A stretch of 64,000 nucleotides of DNA. It comes from Zizania palustris. Its lineage: Eukaryota > Streptophyta > Magnoliopsida > Poales > Poaceae. The DNA is taken from NCBI GenBank assembly GCA_019279435.1, contig JAAALK010000080.1, positions 31,774,778 through 31,838,777 of the forward strand, given 5' to 3'. The position numbers and the translations under genes are program-made. A model generated the notes under the pieces. That model saw only the letters and a program-made list of their open reading frames with translations, did no database searches and was not told the DNA's origin. The stretch's first letter is position 1, and the number at the start of each line of letters is the position of its first letter. Shown here piece by piece: positions 1 through 9,906 of the stretch.

Positions 1-340
1 CGGTGAAGCCATCTCCGAAGTAGCTCAGGATTTGCTAGCCGCTGTGAAGGCGGAGCCCCTTCAGAGTTCTTTGTTTTTGCCTTCACGAACGGCCTTAGCA
101 GGCGACGAAGCCTTAGACTTCTCTTTCTTCGACACGGCACCGCCTGCTTTGCTAACTCGGAGCGACCTGCAAAATGGAAGACGAGGTCTGCGGGCTTCGG
201 AGCCCGGACGAGCCGGTCGTGGGAGAGCAGGCTCCGACGAGGCTTCGTCCAGGCGAGGGGGCCCTGGCCGAAAAAAAGGCAAGGGAGGGTTGGGACCTCG
301 CACTCGATTCTTCTTAGGCTTAGACACAGACTATACGTAG
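1..340 (+). pseudogene. 3' end of PF04195-type antisense cargo gene (left copy)
   Basis: This is the last exon of the same gene that is seen more completely at 15209-18426; it enters the window already open and ends at a TAG at 338-340. It is near-identical to 18088-18426, with a handful of substitutions. The visible C-terminal part is basic and low in complexity, rich in Arg, Gly and Ser, with a Lys/Arg cluster near the end. It lies antisense to the minus-strand Retand-like element that carries it. Upstream exons lie outside the window, so its integrity cannot be judged. The function of this tail is unknown. Confidence 0.6.
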
Positions 341-960
341 TTTTGTAGTCGAAGTACATTTGTAACATACTTCTCAATTATTATTCAAAGGAGTTTATTT
401 GTATTGCATACTTCGTCTGTATGCTTCGCATTGTTTGATGGCTTCGAATGTTTTAGCTTGTCACGCTCGTATTGCATATTACATCCGCACACCTTGCATA
501 CATGCTTCCCCCCTTGCTCGTGGCAGCTAGGGACTTAGCCGTTGCTGGTGCGGGCAAAATAAAAAATGCAAAGGGGTGCGCCTTTTGGCGGCTTCGGATG
601 CATGGAATTCATTGAGCGAAGGCCTCTTTTGGGCTTCGAACGCGCTAATTTGGTGCGAAGCAAGGCTTCAGCATAACCAAATTAAGCGAAGCATGCTTCG
701 GCATGCTGGGATTTGGATGTTGTGCGTGAGCGAGGCTCCGAAACGCACTCAGATTTTTAAGCGAAGCATGACTTCGACATGATTAATTTTTGGCTTAGAT
801 CACGTCACGCGAAGCGAGGCTTCGGTGCGTGTTTAGATAGCGAAGCAAGGCTTCTGGAGCTTGGTCCTGTAGTGAAAAGGATATTTGGTGTGGATTCACC
901 GAACCTGGGATAGTTGAGCCACCTTCGACTCTGAGCCACCTTCGACTCTAGGTCACCTAC
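341..960. repeat. Retand-like internal spacer (left half) with palindrome cluster
   Basis: This is non-coding element sequence that matches 18427-19050 almost base for base. A poly(A)-like AT-rich stretch follows the cargo gene stop. From about 590 to 860 the strand is studded with short near-palindromes of the form GCGAAGC-(A/T)-GGCTTCG and GCGAAGCATGCTTCG. From 905 to 955 the motif ACCTTCGACTCT is repeated. No ORF of note is present. The segment continues after the Tekay-like insertion at 13215. Confidence 0.6.
956..960. repeat. Target-site duplication of the Tekay-like element, left copy (CCTAC)
   Basis: CCTAC directly precedes the terminal TG of the left LTR and recurs at 13215-13219 directly after the terminal CA of the right LTR. 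The uninterrupted counterpart at about 19045 has a single copy of this site, which confirms the insertion point. Confidence 0.95.
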
Positions 961-3900
961 TGTCGCGCCCCGATTTAATAAATCAGGACTTTATTGAAAT
1001 TCCATAGAAATCAATAAAACAAGACGTTCATCACACGACCACGTACAATACGAGCAATCATTCACGGTTCGTAGACCGCATTAATACAAAAGTGATTAAA
1101 GATGAAGAGAAACTAATAAAACAAGGGTCCTAGATGAACGCCTCCTTCCAGTCTCGCCTTGACTGGGTCGCTACTCCAGACCTTCATCCTCCTCGTAGTA
1201 GACTGGCTCTGATGTTGTAAGTCAACGGGGTGAGTACAGATGTACTCAGCAAGCCACCGAATGCAAATATAATGCAAGGTAATACAAGGGAGATATTGGC
1301 TAATTTAGCGGAAGCAGCATATGTGTAAAGCTTTAAATGTGAGCAGTTATTAGTACGGAAAAGTAAACATGTGCATGTGTATCATCATCTTCTAACTCGA
1401 GGGGTACAGTCAGCCCCACCTCGCTCAACAGTCCTTACGTGCCATGAATAACTTGAACATTCAAACAATTGTAAACTAACTGCGAGTAGTCACACAACCC
1501 GCCCTTGACCGTGGGCTCGGCTTTTCGAAAAGATTAAATTACTCTGATCAGAGATGTACCACTGTACCCACAAGGCACGCACTCATCACCTACACCGAAG
1601 TGTAACGAGATGACCCATCACACGGGAACTCGTGCCAAAACCTTCCATATAGTCCTCCCCGACTCAATAGCACCCTCTTATGGGTTTCATATGGTGTCCC
1701 GACGCATCGGAGCCCCACCATACCCCCCCTTGAGCCTCGTCGGTACAAGTCGCCCGCAGGCTAGCCCCTTGCCCCCTCCTCTATGGTGCATCAAGCCGGA
1801 GTATTCCATACTTCCAGTTAGGACTTACCCATTAGACTTGTGGTTGGTACGGAAGTGCTTTGCAACAGATCCCGCAGACCGGTCCTTATAGTGCCCCGGG
1901 TGCGACAAACCAGTGCCCGAGCTTGCACCCGGAACCCACCATACTTATAACCTAGCCAACTCCAACAGAGTCCAGAGACGAGAATAACAGGGAAATTCAT
2001 ATACAGAATCCAGCTATCTACGACTCATTCTTTTTATCCTATAGCAGTTGTGCCGGTACATTGGGCACTAGCTAATATATTTATAGTAGAGTGACAAGGA
2101 GTTAAGGCTCAATAAGCATGGCTTGGGTTTGCACACAAGGACGGGGATCTAATAAATATAAGTGTAAGGCTTGATTGTTAGACTAATGCAATATTAATCT
2201 ATGGGTTATAGCGATAACTTATTAAAACATGGGCTCAATTATGATCAACTGTTTCCACAGAGGTGGTCGATGACTTGCCTTGCTCAGCAAATGGGGATGG
2301 AGGAACCTCGGGGTAGAACTCCTGCTCCTCGACGAACTCGTAGTCTTCTCGATACGGAAAAGTAAACAATACATTTAATAAACAGATAAATTCACCAAAT
2401 ATTAAACATACATATTTGTAGGTTTTATTATGTGAAGTAATATTTTAATATTCTGAGTTTTGTATAAAACAGTAAAGTTTAATATTTTAGGATTTTCCCC
2501 ATTTATTTTTCTGTATTATTAATTTTAACCCTAAGGGATTTTTATTCATTTATTTATTAATAATATTTTGGGTAACAGAAACATACTGTTTTTATTGCAT
2601 TAATGTGTAGAGAATATTATTCTGGATTTAACAAAATTTGAATGGTGAAATTTGGAGTTAAATTGAGCAAGATATGAATTTCTGAAGTTTAAACTATTTT
2701 CTGAATTTTATTTAAACAAAAAAAAACAGTCTCTGGTCCACGGTGAACCAGGTTCACCGTGAACCCGTGACTATGCGCGTGGACCGGCCGATCCAGAGCC
2801 GTAGGATCCAGATCTGGCGGCTGAGCGCGAGGCGGGAGGGTTTTAATGAAATCGGACGGCTCAGATTAAAACGTGGCGAAAGGGTATACGTGGACGCACC
2901 AGATTGATCCTGGGGTTCAAGTAACGATCGACGGCTGCGATCGCCCCGTACCCCTTTGACCAGATCTACGGGTGAGATTAAATCCCGAAGGGATTTAATC
3001 TGTGCCCTTCATTCGCGATCGTGCGGCTCAGATGGAATCCGGCACGGCACGCGCTAAGGGGTCGAGTACCGCCTTCGTCTCCGGCGACGGCGGGCTCGGG
3101 TGCGGCCACGGCGGCGGCGGTGAGGGCCTAGGGACTTAGCTACCGGCAAAAATGGAACGCGGAGGTGTTGGGGGTCATGTTGGTACCTTCGGCGGCGAAG
3201 ATGGGGGCTTGGAGATGACCGGCGGCGAGCGTAGACGACGGAGGGCGTACGGGTGCTCGACGGCGACGACGGTCCGGCGGTGTTCACGGCCAACAGAGGG
3301 GTGGACGAGGTGGGGTGGTCGACGACAGACCCGACGGTGGCGGCGGCTAGGGCAGCGGGGGTCCGAGGCGACGGCGATCACTCGCCGGAGGCCGAGCAGT
3401 GGAAGAACTCGAAAACGTGGCAACGGCGCTCGGGAAGGCTTTGGCTAGGGCTTTAGGTGGTGTGGGCGGAGTGCGGTGAGCCGAGGGGTTTTTATAGGGG
3501 TCACCGGCGGTGTATAAGGCAGGGCAAACGGAGGAAACCCGAAGGGTTTCTCTTTTTGCGCCGGCGAGGGTTCCATCTGCGTGGCGAGCTTCCATTCCTG
3601 CTAAAACGCGTGGCTTGAAGATGGAAGGGGGTCGGCGGTGCTTGGGGAAAGTGATCCGAGGGCGATCGAGCGAGATCGGGCGGCCGGCGGCGTGGAAACA
3701 GAAGGCTATCGCCGGAGAGGGGAAGGGGAGCGATCCCCTTCCATCGAAGACGAAGGATCTGACAGGTGGCCCCCACCTGTCAGCGAGCGAACGAGAAAGG
3801 AAAGGGCCGACAGGCGGGGCCGGGCGGACAGTGGGCGCAAGGGGGCTGACGAGTGGGTCCAGGCGGGGCGCGGGCGGGAGGAGAGAGAGGAGGGCGGCGC

Positions 3901-4262
3901 CGACAGGCGGGCCCCTCCTGTCAGTGAGTGGGTGGCAACGGGCTGGGCTAAAAAGGCCGTCGGGGAAGGTTTCGGGGTTGAGGCCCATTAAGCTTTTCAA
4001 TTTTTTTCTGATTTAAAATAATTCCAGTAATTCATTTATTTAATTAAGGGTTGAATCACTGTTGATAAAAATTGTAAAAATTCCTAAAATTATATTTTGG
4101 GCTCTAGTTCATCTCATAAAATTTCAGGTTCAGATTTTGAGTATTTCTCCCGTTTGGCTTTATTTAGGTTCTTTTGTGATTTTCCTTTATTAATAACTCC
4201 AGAAATGATTTAAATATTATTTTCTTTTTATTTTATTCCTTTTTAATTTCTGGGGTGTTACA
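961..4262 (-). repeat. 3' LTR of Tekay-like element (3302 bp)
   Basis: The plus strand starts TGTCGCGCCCCG and ends GGGGTGTTACA, so on the element strand it runs TG...CA. Apart from eight single-base indels it is identical to 9907-13214. About 2740-3990 is GC-rich. A minus-strand TATA box (TATAAAAA) lies at 3489-3496, so the strong GC stretch 3' of it in plus coordinates is U3. Short reading frames inside it are repeated in both LTRs and are not credible genes. Confidence 0.95.
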
Positions 4263-4276
4263 ATCCTATCCCCCTT
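4263..4276 (-). other. Polypurine tract of Tekay-like element
   Basis: On the minus strand this reads AAGGGGGATAGGAT and abuts the 3' LTR. It is the expected primer for plus-strand DNA synthesis in an LTR retrotransposon. Confidence 0.8.
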
Positions 4277-4304
4277 ACAGAGAATCTCGTCCTCGAGATT
4301 CGGA

Positions 4305-5778
4305 TCAATCCTCGAATAGCTCAGGATGCTGTGCCTTGAGTTCATCTTCTTTTTCCCATGTGGCTTCCTCTACTGGGTGATTGCTCCACTGCACCTTGCA
4401 GAAGCGGATGACTCGACTCCTGGTGGTTCTTTCTTTGACTTCCAATATCTTGATCGGTTTCTCCACATAAGTCAGATCTTCTTGGACACCAACTGCTGAA
4501 GATCCACTTGCTCCGTGGGGACGCGGAGACACTTCTTGAGTTGAGAAACATGAAACACGTCATGCACTCCAGCTAATGAGGGCGGTAATTCCAACTGATA
4601 TGCGACTTCGCCTTGGCGTCGAATAACGGGAAATGGTCCAACATATCGAGGGGCCAACTTTCCTCTCATGTTAAACCGTTGAGTCCCACGAAGAGGTTGT
4701 AACCCGAAGGTATACATGGTCTCCTTCTTCAAAGGCTAGATCTCGACGACGATTGTCGGCGTAGCTCTTCTGTCGCGATTGGGCCGTCTTGAGTCTGTCT
4801 CTGATGATCCGTACTTTCTCTTCGGCTTCACGGAGAATGTCGGTTCCGAATACTTGGGATTCACCAGTTTGGTCCCAAAGGAGAGGCGTTCTGCACTTAC
4901 GTCCATATAGGGCTTCAAAGGAGACATCTGAAGACTGGCTTGGTAGCTATTGTTGTATGAAAATTCTGCATATGGCAAGCTCTTGTCCCAAGTGGCTCCA
5001 AAATCCAAAACACAGGCTCGAAGCATATCCTCTAGTATCTGATTTACCCTTTCTGTTTGTCCATCTGTCTGAGGATGGTAGGCGGTACTGAAATTAATCT
5101 CGTGCCCATCTCCTCTTGGAGGTTCTTCCAAAACCGAGAGGTAAACTGACTTCCTCGGTCGGATACTATCTTCTTGGGCACTCCATGAAGACATACTATC
5201 CGGGCCATATATAACTCTGCTAGCTTAGGGCCACTAAAGGTCGTCTTGACGGCTATGAAATGAGCTACTTTTGTAAGCCGATCAATGATCACCCATATAG
5301 AATCATACCCGAGTTGGGTCTTTGGGAGTCCGGTGATGAAATCCATACCGATCTCTTCCCACTTCCATTCCGGCACTTTAAGTGGTTGTAACAATCCTGC
5401 AGGCCTCTGATGTTCGGCTTTTACTCTTCTGCAGGTGTCACATTCGGCGACGAACTGGGCAATCTCTCTTTTCATGCTAACCCACCAATATCGTTCCTTC
5501 AGATCTTGGTACATCTTGGTACTGCCGGGATGAATGGAGTACAACGTCTCGTGGGCTTCTCTTAGGATAAGAGTCTTTATTTCAGGTTTATCCGGCACAC
5601 ATATCCGAGTTCCAAACCATATGGTGCCATTCTCGTCTTCTGAAAATCCGGGGGCCTTTCCTTGTCTCATATTCTTCTTAATGGCAGCTATATCCGGGTC
5701 CTCTGACTGAGCTTCACGAATCTGCTCAAACAATACCGGTTGGGTCTCCAAGGTGGCTAGATATGCTCTGGTGGTCAA
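4305..5778 (-). pseudogene. Integrase and chromodomain part of chromovirus pol (frameshifted)
   Basis: This continues the gag-pol reading frame after RNase H. 5778-5100 has the zinc-binding H2C2 region (CDTCRR motif) and most of the catalytic core (MDFITGLP, SDRGSQFTS). The core then shifts frame near 5090 into the segment with AYHPQTDGQTERVNQ. Further shifts follow near 4900, 4735 and 4495. 4472-4732 has the GPF(P)VI-type C-terminal domain. 4305-4480 encodes a chromodomain (VEKPIKILEV...VQWSNHPVEEATWE), thought in chromoviruses to steer integration to particular chromatin. The conserved residues are present, so the breaks look recent or are sequence errors. As read, no complete integrase can be made. 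Confidence 0.85.
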
Positions 5779-8700
5779 TCCAGATTTAAGTTTTCCATCT
5801 CCTTACATAACAAGGGTGCGTGTTCTTGAATCATCATGGCTGTGCAATATCCCTTGCGACTCAAGGCATCAGCTACCACATTTGCTTTTCCGGGGTGGTA
5901 GTGTATGCCTAGGTCGTAGTCCTTAATCAATTCCAGCCATCGTCTTTGCCTCAAGTTCAGATCTGGCTGTGTGAAGATATACTTCAAGCTCTTGTGATCC
6001 GTAAAGATCTCACAGCGATTTCCAACTAGATAGTGCCTCCAAATCTTAAGGGCGTGCACTACGGCGGCTAATTCCAAATCATGGGTCGGATAATTCAACT
6101 CATGGGGTCTCAATTGTCTGGAGGCATAAGAGATGACTTTTCCATCTTGCATAAGAACACATCCCAATCCCTGGCGAGATGCGTCGCAATAGACATGGAA
6201 GTCTTTGCGGATATCCGGTAGGGTCAGTATAGGTGCAGACACCAAACGAGTCTTGAGGGTGCGGAAACTTTCCTCGCATTCAGGAGTCCATTCGAACTTT
6301 TCTCCTTTCTGCAACAATCTGGTCATTGGCTTGGCTATCTTAGAAAAATTCTCAATGAACCTTCGATAATATCCGGCCAATCCCAGAAAACTTCGTATCT
6401 CAGATACGTTCGTGGGTGGCAACCAATCCGTGACTGCTTCTACGGTGGCAGGGTCTACTGCGATTCCTTGCGCAGAGATGATGTGTCCAAGGAACTTTAC
6501 TTCTGCCGTCCAAAACTTGCATTTGCTGTACTTGGCATATAATTGGTGTTCCCTTAACTTTCCTAGGGTTAACCGGAGGTGGGTCTCGTGCTCCTTCTGG
6601 TCCTTGGAATAGATGAGGATGTCGTCTATGAAGACCACGATGAACTTGTCCAGATATTCCATGAATACATTATTCATCATATTCATGAAGAATGCAGGGG
6701 CGTTGGTTAATCCAAATGACATAACTGTGCACTCATATAATCCATAACGGGTAGTGAAGGCCGTCTTGGGTATATCCTCCTCTCGGATTCTTAGCTGGTG
6801 GTAACCAGACCGCAGGTCGATCTTCGAGAATACCGTAGCTCCTTTGAGCTGATCGAAGAGATCATCGATCCGAGGCAATGGGTACTTATTCTTGATCGTT
6901 ACCTCATTCAAGGCGCGATAATCCACACACATACGCTTTGCCTTGTCTTCTTTCTTCTCGACAAAGATGACGGGAGCACCCCACGGTGATGTGCTTGGTC
7001 TGATATAACCTTTCCTTTCAAGATCCTCCAACTGTTGCTTCATCTCAGCTAACTCATTGGCGGCCATCCGGTATGGTCGCTTATAAATAGGAGTTGTTCC
7101 GGGCACCAAGTCAATCCTGAACTCGATGTCCCTCTTAGGTGGCATCCCTGGTAGATCCTCAGGGAATACATCCGAGTATTCACTGACTACTGGTATCTCC
7201 TTCAAGGTAATCTGATGTAGTCTTGTTCTTCCGGCCTTCATGCTGGGCATCTGGAATGTGACCATAATCCCTTCCTCATTAGTCACCGTTACTTTTCTCT
7301 GGGCACATTCTATCACACCCTGGTGTTTATTTAGCCAATCCATCCCTAGAATGAGGTCCAAACCTTGACATTCTATTAGAATGGGGTCGGCCCAAAATAT
7401 CGTGCCTTGGATATCTACCCATATCCTTGGACTAAAGGAACAAGCGAGGGTTTGCTTTCCTGGGGTAGCTATTAGTACTGGCCTGGGTAGTTCACTTATG
7501 TCCAGTGCATTATTTTCCACAAAAGCAGTTGATATAAAGGAGTGGGTAGCTCCGGTGTCAAATAATACCACTGCATGCGATGAATGAACCATAAACTTAC
7601 CCATGACAATCTCTGGTGCAGCCTGGGCTTCTTCGGCGGAGACGTGGTTCACTTTGGCGCGGACGGCGGGGTTGGAGGTGACTCCTTGAGCTCTCTTGGG
7701 GTGGGGGCACTGGTGGGAGTAGTGTCCCTCTTGGCGGCAGTTGAAGCATACCACAGGCTTGCCATGCCTGTCTCTCAAGACCTCCGGCTTCTTGGCCGGG
7801 GCGACTGGGGCGGTAGGTGCGACTGGAGCGGTGCGAGGTTGACTGGCTCCGGCGTTGGCAGCTGGTGGCGCTGGGCGATACACTGGTCGGGGGTGGTACT
7901 GTGGTGCTGGTGGAGGTGGAGCAAAGCGGGGTCTTTGGGCCATTCCTTGATTCTGCCTGAAGGCAATCATGCGCTTCTTCTTCAGGTCGACCTTATTTTG
8001 CTGGGTCTCCTGCATGATAGCCTTATTCACCAACTTCTGGAAGTTGGCGAAGTCTCCGGAGATAAGCTGTAGAGACAGCTCATCCTTCAGTCCCCGGAGG
8101 AACTTAGCCTGCCTGGCCGCATCCGTACGAACCTCTTCAGGTGCGTACCTGGCCAATCTGTTGAACTCGTGCAGATATTCAGTTACGGACCTGCTCCCCT
8201 GCTGCAGGTCCCTAAACTCCTGTTGCTTCTGAGCTACAATGCCGTCGGGGATGTGGGCGGCACGGAAGGCAGCTGAGAACTCTGCCCAAGTGTGGGCGTG
8301 GCCCTCGGGTAGAGTCTCGCGGTGGTTGTCCCACCACTCAGCGGCGGGACCATGTAGCTGGTGGGTGGCGAAGGCCACCCTCTCCTGCTCAGTGCAGGTC
8401 AGGAGATCGAGTTTCTTCTCGATCGCCCGCAACCAATCCCCAGCCTCCATGGGGTTGGTGGTGCTCGAGAAGGTCGGTGGGCGGACTCGGAGGAACTCCG
8501 AGAGCTGAGTTGCGGGAGCGGGAGCTGGTGTGGCGGGTCGGGGCAGCTCGGGCTGTTGGTAGAGGCGGAAGAAGTGAGCCTGCTGCTCTTGCATTTGCTG
8601 CTGCTGCTGCTGCATCTGGTGTAGGAGGGCTGAGACCAGCTGGTTTTGGGTGGCCATCATTTCAGCCACGGTGGGGTGGTTGGCGACCGGGGCCTGCCTC

Positions 8701-8801
8701 TGCCCGGTGGCTCCCCATTGTGGCAGGTTGCCACTCTCCCCTCCGTTCTGAGGAGCGTCTGATCCCTGGGTGTTGGTCATCCTGGAATTTCCAAGGTACA
8801 C
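5775..8801 (-). CDS. Gag-protease-RT-RNase H polyprotein of Tekay-like element
   Basis: An open frame of 1008 codons. The likely start is the second Met (MTNTQGSD), because the first seven residues look like leader. Domains in order: a Gln-rich stretch (about 50-75), retrotransposon gag (about 110-260), zinc knuckle CFNCRQEGHYSHQC (about 350), aspartic protease with LFDTGATHSF (about 410), reverse transcriptase (about 570-750) with VDYRALNE and the catalytic FIDDILIYS, and RNase H (about 830-960) with the DAS, E and D metal ligands. It ends at a TGA where the intact family reads on into integrase. A one-base loss in a G run at about 5778 would explain this. All visible catalytic motifs are kept. 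Confidence 0.93.
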   Translation of the reverse strand: MYLGNSRMTNTQGSDAPQNGGESGNLPQWGATGQRQAPVANHPTVAEMMATQNQLVSALLHQMQQQQQQMQEQQAHFFRLYQQPELPRPATPAPAPATQLSEFLRVRPPTFSSTTNPMEAGDWLRAIEKKLDLLTCTEQERVAFATHQLHGPAAEWWDNHRETLPEGHAHTWAEFSAAFRAAHIPDGIVAQKQQEFRDLQQGSRSVTEYLHEFNRLARYAPEEVRTDAARQAKFLRGLKDELSLQLISGDFANFQKLVNKAIMQETQQNKVDLKKKRMIAFRQNQGMAQRPRFAPPPPAPQYHPRPVYRPAPPAANAGASQPRTAPVAPTAPVAPAKKPEVLRDRHGKPVVCFNCRQEGHYSHQCPHPKRAQGVTSNPAVRAKVNHVSAEEAQAAPEIVMGKFMVHSSHAVVLFDTGATHSFISTAFVENNALDISELPRPVLIATPGKQTLACSFSPRIWVDIQGTIFWADPILIECQGLDLILGMDWLNKHQGVIECAQRKVTVTNEEGIMVTFQMPSMKAGRTRLHQITLKEIPVVSEYSDVFPEDLPGMPPKRDIEFRIDLVPGTTPIYKRPYRMAANELAEMKQQLEDLERKGYIRPSTSPWGAPVIFVEKKEDKAKRMCVDYRALNEVTIKNKYPLPRIDDLFDQLKGATVFSKIDLRSGYHQLRIREEDIPKTAFTTRYGLYECTVMSFGLTNAPAFFMNMMNNVFMEYLDKFIVVFIDDILIYSKDQKEHETHLRLTLGKLREHQLYAKYSKCKFWTAEVKFLGHIISAQGIAVDPATVEAVTDWLPPTNVSEIRSFLGLAGYYRRFIENFSKIAKPMTRLLQKGEKFEWTPECEESFRTLKTRLVSAPILTLPDIRKDFHVYCDASRQGLGCVLMQDGKVISYASRQLRPHELNYPTHDLELAAVVHALKIWRHYLVGNRCEIFTDHKSLKYIFTQPDLNLRQRRWLELIKDYDLGIHYHPGKANVVADALSRKGYCTAMMIQEHAPLLCKEMENLNLD

Positions 8802-8957
8802 ATATTTATTTGGGTGAACTTCTTTATATTTATTTCAAAAGAATACCGTTCTTGCGGTTACATTTATTTATTCTCTCATTCATGCCTTATATTTTGACAT
8901 GAATGCTAAATACAAGCAATCAAAATAAAAGATAAACAATCAATCGTAATACTACGT

Positions 8958-9764
8958 CTAAGGCAGCTCGGGGGACGGCTCGATCTCGGGCTCGTGGGAG
9001 ACGGGTGGGGTCGAGGAACTGGACGGTCCGGCGGGTGGTGCACTGCGGGAGATCCTCTTGGGCCTCACTGTGGGAGTCTGGATGGGTTTCTTCCGGCGAG
9101 GCGGAAGAGGTGCGATCTCCTCTATGTCCTTCTTCAACTCCTCGATCTGGTAGCGGAGGTGCGGGTTGGTGGCGACACGCTGTCGAAGAAGCTCATTCTG
9201 ACGCCGCAACTCCTCTGCCTCGGCAGCCAACCGGTGTCCCTGCTGGATGCGGCGACGAAGCTCTCCGTTCTCGCGGTTCAGGTCCTCGGAGGAATGGCGG
9301 TAGAAACTGATAGTGTCGCGCTGTCCATTGGCGTCCTGCAGCGCCTCGTAGTGGAGATCATCCATGGCCTCCAATAAGCGCATGGTATGACCGATCGCTG
9401 AATGACGCTGGGAGAGGGTGCTGACGAAGACACTGTGTGGGCTCCCTGGGGTGCGAAGAGGTACGAAGCGGAAGTCCGTGTCGTAGAGCTCGCTGTCGTA
9501 GATCATCCGGAGCTCGGTAAGTGCCTGGAGAGCGGTGCGCTGACTGGCTACCAGGAAGGTAGGTCCTCCTCCGCGGTAGGTGTGAGCTGTCTGAGGGGAG
9601 GGCTGGACGACGACGGTGACCTCGCAGTAGCTTTCTTCCTCGTCGGGGAAGACTCCATGGTACATCGGCTCTTGCTCGAAGCCGAGGAAACTGACGAGCA
9701 TGCGTAGCTCGCGGATGAATCCGGTCTCGTCACGAAGGTTCCCGTTCACGGTACGGATCGGCAT
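8958..9764 (-). CDS. Extra ORF upstream of gag in Tekay-like element, coiled coil
   Basis: A 268-codon frame between the primer site and gag, on the element strand. The N-terminal half (about 1-115) has globular character (SFLGFEQEPMYHGVFPDEEE, then YRGGGPTFLVASQRTALQAL). Residues about 135-205 are rich in Glu, Arg, Leu and Gln with heptad-like spacing, which suggests a coiled coil. The tail is Pro/Ser-rich and acidic. There is no Cys-His box, protease or polymerase motif. It is not part of gag as usually defined, and its function is unknown. Its length, lack of stop codons and position suggest that it is expressed from the element transcript, either as a first cistron or by a spliced RNA. 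Confidence 0.7.
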   Translation of the reverse strand: MPIRTVNGNLRDETGFIRELRMLVSFLGFEQEPMYHGVFPDEEESYCEVTVVVQPSPQTAHTYRGGGPTFLVASQRTALQALTELRMIYDSELYDTDFRFVPLRTPGSPHSVFVSTLSQRHSAIGHTMRLLEAMDDLHYEALQDANGQRDTISFYRHSSEDLNRENGELRRRIQQGHRLAAEAEELRRQNELLRQRVATNPHLRYQIEELKKDIEEIAPLPPRRKKPIQTPTVRPKRISRSAPPAGPSSSSTPPVSHEPEIEPSPELP

Positions 9765-9890
9765 CTACAAAAGAGAGAAAATTTTTGTGAAAATCTTAGA
9801 AGATGAGAGGATAAGTAATCTTTTGTAAAATATAGTGAATATATATATAAGTCCTAAGGTCAGGTCTGTTTGGCTTCCTACAGTCAAGTC

Positions 9891-9903
9891 GGCTCTGATA
9901 CCA
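9891..9903 (-). other. Primer binding site (initiator Met tRNA type), Tekay-like element
   Basis: The minus strand reads TGGTATCAGAGCC three bases inside the 5' LTR boundary. This is the classic complement of the plant initiator Met tRNA 3' end, and it fixes the element's orientation. Confidence 0.93.
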
Positions 9904-9906
9904 TCT

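Noticed and set aside
1610..4016. Frames of 60-217 codons inside the Tekay-like LTR (repeated at 10558-12965)
   Set aside because: They occur in both LTRs, overlap each other on both strands, follow GC-rich composition and show no domain. They are by-products of the LTR sequence.
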